Assembly (NCBI GenBank): GCA_017958245.1
Contig: JAGDDC010000365.1
Coordinates: 1 to 5,127 of the forward strand
Source: Lachnospiraceae bacterium
Lineage (GTDB): Bacteria > Bacillota_A > Clostridia > Lachnospirales > Lachnospiraceae
Length of the DNA stretch: 5,127 nucleotides
Reading direction: 5' to 3'
In this document: one piece after another, positions 1 through 4,752 of the stretch
Layout of the letters: the number at the start of each line of letters is the position of its first letter
Numbering within the stretch: the stretch's first letter is position 1
The notes under the pieces: generated by a model
The model's input: only the letters and a program-made list of their open reading frames with translations
Databases searched by the model: none
What the model was told of the DNA's origin: nothing
Translations under genes and position numbers: made by a program

Positions 1-549
1 CCCGCGCCCACTTCGGCGCCTACGCCTTCGCCCGAGCCCACGCCCGAGGCGAACGATCTCAAGGAAGCTCCCGAAGAGATCACGGCTCTGATCAGCGCTT
101 ACTTTGACGCGAAGATATCGTGCTCGATGGATGATTTCAAAAAGGTCGTATCGGACACGTCCTACATCGACCTCGACCTTGTCCAGGCTGAGACAAAAGC
201 CATAAGGCAGTACACCATCACCGATTGCTACGTCAAGAAAGGGACAGCGGATATCGACTACGTAGCTTACTGTATCTACGAGACGGACATCCCGACCATC
301 GACACTCCCGGCGTTTCGATCGACTACTACTACATCTCGAAGAACAAGAAGGGCAAGCCCGTGATCTTCCTCGGAGAACTCGATGAGGAGACCTCGGATT
401 ACCTCGACGGACTCAGGTACGACGATGACGTACAGCAGCTCATAGCCACGGCCAACGCCCGCATGGAAGAGGCCATGGAAAAAGACGAAGACTTAAAAGA
501 CTTCATAGAAAAGCTTCGGGAGATCCCCGAAGGTGACAGTGAGGGTTAA
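1..549 (+). CDS. Secreted protein or lipoprotein with Pro/Thr linker, C-terminal part (5' end outside window)
   Basis: The reading frame is open from the first base, so the gene starts upstream and 182 codons are visible. The first 20 or so residues form a Pro/Thr/Ser/Glu linker (PAPTSAPTPSPEPTPE), as is usual between a lipoprotein or membrane anchor and an outer domain. The domain from about residue 24 has a helix (EEITALISAYFDAKIS), then Tyr-rich strands (ITDCYV, DYVAYCIYE, IDYYYISKNKKGKPVIF), then an acidic helical end. A pattern of short helix, CY-x-G, 'YVAY-YE', 'IDTPG' and 'DDDVQQLI..AN' resembles a fold, probably NTF2-like, seen in many Lachnospiraceae surface lipoproteins; I recall this resemblance and have not searched it. 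The ATG at 127 is internal, because the linker and first helix read through it. The signal peptide is not visible. Function is unknown; location outside the membrane is inferred. A strong terminator follows at once. Confidence 0.8.
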   Translation, partial: PAPTSAPTPSPEPTPEANDLKEAPEEITALISAYFDAKISCSMDDFKKVVSDTSYIDLDLVQAETKAIRQYTITDCYVKKGTADIDYVAYCIYETDIPTIDTPGVSIDYYYISKNKKGKPVIFLGELDEETSDYLDGLRYDDDVQQLIATANARMEEAMEKDEDLKDFIEKLREIPEGDSEG

Positions 550-570
550 ACCCCTCACTGTTCTTTTTTT
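536..570 (+). terminator. Rho-independent terminator of the secreted-protein gene
   Basis: A perfect 10-bp stem pairs ACAGTGAGGG (536-545) with CCCTCACTGT (552-561) around a six-base loop. It is followed by a T-rich tract (TCTTTTTTT, 562-570). The gene's TAA stop (547-549) lies in the loop, so the stem is partly made of coding sequence. The other strand has no T tract after the hairpin, so it should not terminate minus-strand transcripts by the same means. Confidence 0.88.
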
Positions 571-641
571 GCTCTCGAGATGCCCCTTAATGCAGGCTCT
601 GCCTGCTCAATGCCTGCTTCTTCCAACTTAAGCTTCCTGTC
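555..641 (-). other. Possible out-of-frame C-terminal tail of the DUF5688 gene
   Basis: Just after the DUF5688 stop, the frame shifted by one base reads about 30 sense codons (including APDRKLKLEEAG and ALRGISRAKKEQ) to a TGA at 555-557. The composition is charged, helical and protein-like. Losing one A from the AAAA run on the minus strand (plus TTTT, 649-652) would join this tail to the DUF5688 frame just before its last residues. The TGA lies inside the plus-strand terminator stem. The segment has no start codon with a ribosome binding site of its own. It may be chance, since the segment is short. Confidence 0.3.
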
Positions 642-1629
642 AGGCGCATTTTCCGGTAAGGTCCTGCCTGATCCTCTCATACTCCGACATAAAGTCCACA
701 GCGCGGTATACGTCGTAAGAGAGTATGTCCTCGTCGGGGACCTCCGCGTCGTTGACCTCCCTCACCATGTTCCTCATGTTCGGCAGATCCGCCTCCTCGG
801 GCTCGGGGATCAGTATCAGCTCGTGGATCGAGCTAGGCAGTATCATATAATCCCTCCCTATCCTCTCTCTCACGTTCTCGTCCGCTCCCCTGCACAGTAT
901 GGAGGCCGCTCCGTTCACGCCAAATGAGTTTGACAGGACATACATGCAGCCGAAAGGCTCGCCTTCGCCGTCCTTCTCGACCGCTGTGAGCGCCTCTAGC
1001 AGCCCGCTGTCCGCCTCGCTCCCGCCGAGCCTCTTGCACAGGATCTCCCTTATGACATCGGACATTGTCCTCAGAGTATAGGGAAGAAGCCTTGGCGTGT
1101 TCTCCTCTGCAGCCTCAAAGAGCTCCTTCACGGTGACGTTCCACCCCTTTGCGTGGTCATTTGTGATGCGCATCGAGCTCAAAGTGGCCCCGTCAAGGCT
1201 CAGGAGACACACAAAGGTTATGGCAAGGTCAAATATCCTTATGTGGGGGACGCTTTCGAGATACTTCTCGTTCAAGCCGCCGTTTATCAGCTTGAAGACG
1301 ATCTTGTCCCGCGCGTGATCGAAGCTGCATATGTCCTCGAGCTTGTCGAACTTGAGCTCCCTGCTGTTCTCGTAGGCGGAAGCCACAGTCCTTGCGACGT
1401 TCTCGACCGACACGAGCCCCCGAAGATAGTCGCTGTAGAACTCGTCCATAACTATGCCCTGTGTCACGTTGCTGTCAGCTTCGGTGATGAGCATCGCGTC
1501 GTGGTTCACGGCGTTGTTTTTTTGCATGTTTCCGCAGGCGATCTCCACATCTTTCCCGAGGATAGACTTCACCTCATCCTCCACAAGACGGCAGAATTCA
1601 CCCATAGATGGTCTTTTTTGTTTGTTCAT
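640..1629 (-). CDS. DUF5688 family protein
   Basis: A 329-residue soluble protein with no signal peptide or membrane segment. It follows the DUF5688 pattern through its length: an N-terminal helix (residues 9-25), a 'MDEFYSDYLRG' block (61-71), 'SVPHIRIFDLAITFVCLL' (126-143), 'NDHAKGWNVTVKELFEAA' (157-174), 'NTPRLLP' (177-183), and a C-terminal 'MYVLSNSFGVNGAASIL' strand region (229-245) followed by 'YMILPSSIHELILIPE' (261-276) and 'MVREVNDAEVPDEDILSYDVY' in pieces (288-308). DUF5688 proteins are common, often in several copies, in Lachnospiraceae genomes; their role is not known. The ATG at 1627-1629 was chosen over a TTG at 1695 because AAGGAG lies seven bases upstream of it. The gene has its own promoter at 1720-1748. 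No clear minus-strand terminator follows. The last few residues may be altered by a one-base frameshift in an A run at 649-652. Confidence 0.9.
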   Translation of the reverse strand: MNKQKRPSMGEFCRLVEDEVKSILGKDVEIACGNMQKNNAVNHDAMLITEADSNVTQGIVMDEFYSDYLRGLVSVENVARTVASAYENSRELKFDKLEDICSFDHARDKIVFKLINGGLNEKYLESVPHIRIFDLAITFVCLLSLDGATLSSMRITNDHAKGWNVTVKELFEAAEENTPRLLPYTLRTMSDVIREILCKRLGGSEADSGLLEALTAVEKDGEGEPFGCMYVLSNSFGVNGAASILCRGADENVRERIGRDYMILPSSIHELILIPEPEEADLPNMRNMVREVNDAEVPDEDILSYDVYRAVDFMSEYERIRQDLTGKCA

Positions 1630-1636
1630 TGGTCTT

Positions 1637-1642
1637 CTCCTT
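1637..1642 (-). promoter_or_regulatory. Ribosome binding site that sets the DUF5688 start
   Basis: The minus strand reads AAGGAG, then seven bases, then ATG (1629-1627). This near-ideal site decides for the ATG and against the 22-codon longer frame that would begin at a TTG (1695). Confidence 0.85.
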
Positions 1643-1659
1643 GTGAAATCAGGAGAGAA

Positions 1660-1674
1660 GATGTACCGATGTAC
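1660..1674 (-). repeat. Short tandem repeat in the DUF5688 leader
   Basis: GATGTAC occurs twice on the plus strand (1660-1666 and 1668-1674), one base apart. On the transcribed strand this is GTACATCGGTACATC. It lies in the untranslated leader between promoter and ribosome binding site. It could be a small protein-binding site or chance. Confidence 0.4.
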
Positions 1675-1678
1675 GGAC

Positions 1679-1694
1679 TGCGGCAGGCGCCGCA
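1679..1694 (-). other. Perfect inverted repeat in the DUF5688 leader
   Basis: TGCGGC (1679-1684) and GCCGCA (1689-1694) form a six-bp GC-rich stem with a four-base loop. It sits about 20 bases after the predicted transcription start. No T tract follows, so it is not a terminator. It may stabilise the 5' end of the transcript or bind a regulator. Confidence 0.4.
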
Positions 1695-1719
1695 AATGAT
1701 AGATCTGTTTGCGAAGAAC

Positions 1720-1748
1720 ATTGTATCAGAAAAAACTCCCCCGCGCAA
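1720..1748 (-). promoter_or_regulatory. Likely sigma-A promoter for the DUF5688 gene
   Basis: On the minus strand, TGATACAAT (1728-1720) is an extended -10 element: TG, one base, then TACAAT, five of six matches to TATAAT. Seventeen bases upstream is TTGCGC (1748-1743), a half match to TTGACA with the TTG kept. Transcription would start near 1713 and give a leader of about 85 bases. The -35 lies in the loop of the preceding gene's terminator and the T tract falls in the spacer. Confidence 0.6.
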
Positions 1749-1766
1749 CTACTCTTTTAGGAGAGT
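1730..1766 (-). terminator. Probable intrinsic terminator after the YhhN-like gene
   Basis: On the minus strand ACTCTCC (1766-1760) can pair with GGGGAGT (1741-1735), seven bp with one G-U pair, followed directly by TTTTTT (1735-1730). The loop is long, about 18 bases, and contains the gene's TAA stop. A second, shorter hairpin, ACTCT (1766-1762) with AGAGT (1755-1751), uses the same left arm and excludes the terminator stem. Confidence 0.5.
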
Positions 1767-2506
1767 GATATGAGGACCTGACCCGGCAGGTAGAAAAACC
1801 ACATGAGTATCCCGGTCACCGGGCGCGCGGCAAGAAGCCAGGCTGCGAGGCCATCCGGCAGGGCCCCTTCCGCAAATGACGGAGCGTTATATAAAGCAAC
1901 ACATATATCGCACATAAAGAAAAGAGCCAGACCGGCAAAGAGCCTCAAGGCTGCGGGAAAGCCCGCCCCCGCAAGGAGTTTTCCCTCTCCTCCCCGGCGC
2001 AGCATACGGCAGAGCCCCGCAGAGACAAAGAGGTTGTCTGCGAAGCTTATCGCGTAGAAGATCACGACGAAGAGATCTGTCCCGCGGTAGGACAGGAGCG
2101 TGGAAAGCAGCGCAAAGAGAAGGCCCGCAAGCGACAGCCTGAAGCACAGCCTCACCGCGCCCTTCTTCAGATCCGTCATCCTTGCCAGATGGATCGTCTG
2201 AACGGCGCAGAAACACAGAACTCCCGCGACCGTATCGCCCCCGAAGAGCAGGAAGATATCCGCGATCACGGCAAAGAAAAAAGCCCCGCACAAAAAAGCC
2301 CTGTCCGCCACAGCGGATCGGGCTTCATTTGCGGCACGCCCGGCCTTCCTTTTTTCTCCGATCAGCCTGCCCAGCACAAAGACAAAGACGAGCGAGATCG
2401 AAGCCATCTTCAGCGGATCTGCGATGTGCGACATCCCGCCCGCGAGATCGAGGGCGAGAAAAGCCACATACAGCGCAGCCTCCGTGATCAGATAACCGAT
2501 GGTCAT
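1757..2506 (-). CDS. YhhN-like (lysoplasmalogenase family) multi-pass membrane protein
   Basis: A 249-residue, very hydrophobic protein with about eight membrane segments, roughly at residues 4-20, 35-50, 70-88, 92-107, 117-138, 143-165, 185-205 and 221-240. The number and length fit the YhhN family, whose characterised members hydrolyse the vinyl ether bond of lysoplasmalogen. Matching features are Asp83 in 'IADIFLLF', His106 four residues from the end of helix 4, and Asp200 in 'LFFMCDICVALYN', which resembles the family's 'LFxxSDxxLA'. These are recalled patterns and the match is distant. The C-terminus 'MWFFYLPGQVLISLS' sits at the membrane edge. The ATG at 2504-2506 was chosen because a GGAGGAGGAG stretch lies about ten bases upstream and the ATG overlaps, as ATGA, the TGA that ends the GGDEF-EAL-like frame. 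Longer frames upstream are in the wrong phase. Translation is probably coupled to that gene. Enzyme activity is not established. Confidence 0.7.
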   Translation of the reverse strand: MTIGYLITEAALYVAFLALDLAGGMSHIADPLKMASISLVFVFVLGRLIGEKRKAGRAANEARSAVADRAFLCGAFFFAVIADIFLLFGGDTVAGVLCFCAVQTIHLARMTDLKKGAVRLCFRLSLAGLLFALLSTLLSYRGTDLFVVIFYAISFADNLFVSAGLCRMLRRGGEGKLLAGAGFPAALRLFAGLALFFMCDICVALYNAPSFAEGALPDGLAAWLLAARPVTGILMWFFYLPGQVLISLS

Positions 2507-2661
2507 GACTGTTCGCTCTCCTCCTCCATCATGCCGTCCGCATCCGTCTCGTCGCCGTAGGTGCAGTCTCTGGCGACGTTGATGCCAAGCCTCTTCAGAT
2601 CCTTTCCAAAGCCCGCCATCCACAGCTTGATGCCGAGCGAAGTGTAGTTGTGGACCACTTC
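2503..2661 (-). pseudogene. In-frame continuation of the GGDEF-EAL-like gene beyond an internal TAG
   Basis: In the same frame as the gene at 2662-3831, 52 sense codons follow its TAG and end at TGA (2505-2503). They read EVVHNYTSLGIKLWMAGFG, KDLKRLGINVARDCTYG, then an acidic tail. The first part matches the EAL segment written in most members as 'LG-hydrophobic-DDFG', with the two Asp replaced by Ala-Gly. The distance from the Pro of 'NPDRI' to the LG pair equals that in ordinary EAL domains only if the TAG counts as one residue. No good ribosome binding site starts it separately, so it is the lost or readthrough C-terminus of the gene, which would be 442 residues if whole. Confidence 0.8.
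2518..2527 (-). promoter_or_regulatory. Ribosome binding site of the YhhN-like gene inside the upstream frame
   Basis: The minus strand reads GGAGGAGGAG (2527-2518) eleven bases before the ATG at 2506. These bases also encode the Glu run near the end of the readthrough tail. If ribosomes stop at the TAG 156 bases upstream, coupled starting at this site may be weaker. Confidence 0.6.
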
Positions 2662-3831
2662 CTAGATCCTGTCGGGGTTCCTCAGAATTATCCTGCCGTC
2701 CAGGATGAACTCTATCTTTCCTGCACAGGTGCCGTGTTTTTCGACACTCTTCTTTACAAAATCATAGTAATCACTGTCGAAGATCTCCCTCTCCGAGACG
2801 AGTATCAGCACGACCTTCTTCTCGGGCCACCCCTCTGCTCTCTCCTCTATATCGCGGCAGACCTTCTCGAACACGAAGGTCCCTATATGAACCGCTGTCC
2901 TGTCGTCGCTTGCAGCGTCCATGAAGTGCTTGGGTTCGAGCACGCCCTTCTCCTCGTGTATCCAGTAGGGCGCAGCGAGATATCTGCCCGTGGGCTTCTT
3001 GTTCACGAGCTGTTTCTTGTATTTTATGGTGAACTTCTCCTCGTCGACAGCCCTCTTCATCTCCGCCTGGAGCGAGATCCTCAGGGCAACCGCCTCGAGA
3101 AGCTCGGGTGTGAAGTATTTTGCGTTGTTGCGCCCCTCAAGCCTCGCTCCGTCAAGCGCCATCTGCGCGTTCTTTATGAGCGACTGGAACTGTGTGCCGT
3201 CGTCGGGAGCGAAGGTTATGCCCGCAGACATGTAGACAAAGCACTCCCTTGTAGCGGCAAAGAAGGACTGTGACACCGTATCGAGGATGCGCGCGAGCTT
3301 CTCTTCGTACGCGCTTCCCTCCTCGACATGCTGGCTGATGACAGCGAACCTGTCCCCGGAGAATCTCGAGAGATAATCCTCGGGATCGAGGGCGTCTAAA
3401 AGTCTGTGCGACAGGTCTATGAGTATCTGTTCCATGCCGAAGTACCCGGCCTCGTCTATGAGCTCGGCGTAGTTTGTGATCGAGAGCATCATGACCGCGA
3501 TCTTTTCGTTCTCGGAGCGCAGCGACACGGAACCCTCGACCATGTCCTCAAATGCGTTCCGGTTGGGCAGTTCCGTGAGCGAGTCCACGTAAGCACTCTT
3601 GCTGAAGCGCTCGTTCTGCTTCGTGAGTTCGTCGATCCTTCCCTCGAGGATGCTCTTTTGGCCCATGAACTCATCATTTGACTTCCTGAGGGTCTCAAGT
3701 TCGGTCCTGTCCGATCTGAAGCTTTCGCGGAGCTTTGCATACTTGCGCCACATGACGAGACAGACCACAAACAGCGCTATGACTATGACGCCGAGTCCGG
3801 CCATCAGTATATAGACTAAGTAGTCAGGCAT
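2662..3831 (-). CDS. Membrane-anchored degenerate GGDEF-EAL-like protein, cut short by an amber codon
   Basis: As read, 389 residues. An N-terminal membrane helix (4-27) is followed by a coiled coil (about 32-78), a GGDEF-like domain (81-240) and the first part of an EAL-like domain (248-389). The GGDEF domain keeps 'DSLTELPNR' (83-91), but the signature is SGDRF (158-162), the metal-binding 'DID' segment is SIT (117-119), and no RxxD inhibition site is seen. In the EAL part the EAL motif is LAA (285-287) and the 'VNLS' Asn is Leu344; Glu374 may match the first Glu of 'EITE'. Neither cyclase nor phosphodiesterase activity is expected. Such domains may instead bind c-di-GMP or a partner, which is inference. 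GGAGG stands five bases before the ATG. The TAG (2662-2664) falls inside the EAL fold and the frame continues to 2503. The gene follows hisJ by 81 bases. Confidence 0.85.
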   Translation of the reverse strand: MPDYLVYILMAGLGVIVIALFVVCLVMWRKYAKLRESFRSDRTELETLRKSNDEFMGQKSILEGRIDELTKQNERFSKSAYVDSLTELPNRNAFEDMVEGSVSLRSENEKIAVMMLSITNYAELIDEAGYFGMEQILIDLSHRLLDALDPEDYLSRFSGDRFAVISQHVEEGSAYEEKLARILDTVSQSFFAATRECFVYMSAGITFAPDDGTQFQSLIKNAQMALDGARLEGRNNAKYFTPELLEAVALRISLQAEMKRAVDEEKFTIKYKKQLVNKKPTGRYLAAPYWIHEEKGVLEPKHFMDAASDDRTAVHIGTFVFEKVCRDIEERAEGWPEKKVVLILVSEREIFDSDYYDFVKKSVEKHGTCAGKIEFILDGRIILRNPDRI

Positions 3832-3836
3832 AATAA

Positions 3837-3841
3837 CCTCC
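3837..3841 (-). promoter_or_regulatory. Ribosome binding site of the GGDEF-EAL-like gene
   Basis: The minus strand reads ACGGAGGTTATTATG: GGAGG, five bases, then the ATG at 3831-3829. It supports this start, which also gives a complete N-terminal membrane helix. Confidence 0.8.
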
Positions 3842-3854
3842 GTTTTCTTTGTTC

Positions 3855-3878
3855 CCGGGGACGTGGGACATGCCCCGG
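3855..3878 (-). other. GC-rich hairpin between hisJ and the GGDEF-EAL-like gene
   Basis: CCGGGG (3855-3860) pairs with CCCCGG (3873-3878) around a twelve-base loop. No T tract follows on either strand, so it is not a standard terminator. It lies in the leader just ahead of the GGDEF-EAL-like gene's ribosome binding site and could be an RNA processing or stability element. The rest of this 81-base gap is GC-rich, with a second small palindrome (TCCGGGCCGGA) beside the hisJ stop. Confidence 0.4.
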
Positions 3879-3912
3879 TGCCCTTCGTATAACGGCTGCG
3901 GTCCGGCCCGGA

Positions 3913-4737
3913 TCAGATCGGGATCTGCCTTGGCTTCCTCCCCTTGTAGACCGTGATGTACCTAAACCCTGCAGCCCTGATGCACTCCTCCGCCGCCTCA
4001 TAGCCGTAGGCTATGTGAACAGGCTCGTGGGCATCAGATCCGACGGTGAGCAGTTCTCCGCCGAGTTCCCTGTATCGCTTTAAGACTTCGAGCTTCGGGT
4101 GGGCAAAGCCAAGCCCGTACTTAAGCCCCGCAGTATTGATCTCGAGCGCCTTTCCTTTTTGGATGAGAGTCTTAAGTATCTCATCCGTAAGATCCGCAAA
4201 ATCAGCCGGGTCGTAATCCCTCTCCCCGCTCGGAACGTATCTTACCATATAGTCGAGGTGACCGCAGGTATCGAAGCAGTCATAGTTCTTCACGTTGTCC
4301 GCTATAAAACCAAAGTACCTGCCAAGCGCTTCCTTCTTCGTCTTCCTGTCCCAAAACTCAGGATAGTAGGGGTCGAGGCTGTCTATCAGATGAGTCGACC
4401 CGATGATGAAGTCGAAGGGGTACTCTCTCTCGAGCATCTTCAGCTGCTCAAGGTTCCTCTCCTTCACATCCGGCTCGTCCCTCAGCCCGAATTCGACTCC
4501 TATGTTCAGCTCTATCTGCCCTGCGTATCTCTCCTTTAGCTTTCCAAAGACTCTGAAGTACTCGTCCGGGTCGAAGACAAAGCCTCCCGGTATGTCATAG
4601 GGGAAGAGATAGTCGTAGTGGTCTGTGACGCACAGCGTCTTCAAGCCCCTGCGCACGGCCTCCTCTATCATGTCCTCAGGCCGCGCCTTGGAATCGCTTG
4701 AGAACTGTGTATGAACATGGCAATCCGCAGCTATCAC
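3913..4737 (-). CDS. hisJ: PHP-domain histidinol-phosphatase (HisJ/HisK type)
   Basis: A 274-residue protein of the usual length for this family, which removes phosphate from L-histidinol phosphate in histidine synthesis in the cytoplasm. The PHP metal site is complete: HVH (His7, His9) in 'DCHVHTQFSSDS', 'TDH' (Asp39, His40), Glu82 in 'GVEFG', His116 in 'GSTHLID', His160 in 'GHLDYM', and Asp235/His237 in 'GSDAHEP'. 'LEINTAG' (198-204) is also typical. The start is GTG (4735-4737), with GGGGG nine bases upstream; the next ATG would be residue 23 and would lose the HVH motif. It begins 15 bases after the rqcH stop, so the two are surely co-transcribed. No other histidine gene is near, which is common for this phosphatase. 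A related PHP phosphoesterase with another substrate cannot be excluded. Confidence 0.87.
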   Translation of the reverse strand: MIAADCHVHTQFSSDSKARPEDMIEEAVRRGLKTLCVTDHYDYLFPYDIPGGFVFDPDEYFRVFGKLKERYAGQIELNIGVEFGLRDEPDVKERNLEQLKMLEREYPFDFIIGSTHLIDSLDPYYPEFWDRKTKKEALGRYFGFIADNVKNYDCFDTCGHLDYMVRYVPSGERDYDPADFADLTDEILKTLIQKGKALEINTAGLKYGLGFAHPKLEVLKRYRELGGELLTVGSDAHEPVHIAYGYEAAEECIRAAGFRYITVYKGRKPRQIPI

Positions 4738-4746
4738 GGTCCGCTA

Positions 4747-4752
4747 CCCCCT
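4747..4752 (-). promoter_or_regulatory. Ribosome binding site that sets the GTG start of hisJ
   Basis: The minus strand reads TAAAGGGGGTAGCGGACCGTG. The site AGGGGG touches the rqcH stop codon TAA (4755-4753), so ribosomes finishing rqcH stand on it, which suggests coupled translation. Confidence 0.65.

Noticed and set aside
574..605. Minus-strand terminator after the DUF5688 gene (GCAGGC/GCCTGC hairpin)
   Set aside because: The stem is only six bp with a three-base loop and is followed by ATTAAGGGG, not a T tract.
1630..1695. Longer DUF5688 start at a TTG
   Set aside because: No ribosome binding site, it reads through the leader hairpin, and the ATG at 1629 has AAGGAG at seven bases.
1153..1773. 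A 206-codon plus-strand open frame
   Set aside because: It lies antisense to the well-supported DUF5688 gene, has no ribosome binding site that fits, and its residues mirror the minus-strand codons.
2507..2623. Longer start for the YhhN-like gene (39 extra residues)
   Set aside because: The extra stretch is Arg/Gly/His-rich and is the shifted reading of the EAL-like tail; the ATG at 2506 has an AGGAGG-like site and the ATGA overlap.
2656..2661. Independent small gene starting at the GTG just after the TAG
   Set aside because: No convincing ribosome binding site, and the sequence continues an EAL-like fold in phase with the upstream frame.
2650..3273. A 207-codon plus-strand open frame
   Set aside because: Antisense shadow of the GGDEF-EAL-like gene, which has clear domain matches and a good ribosome binding site.
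3886..3914. Promoter for the GGDEF-EAL-like gene (TATACG as -10)
   Set aside because: The matching -35 position reads GATCCG, with little likeness to TTGACA, so an internal promoter here is not supported.
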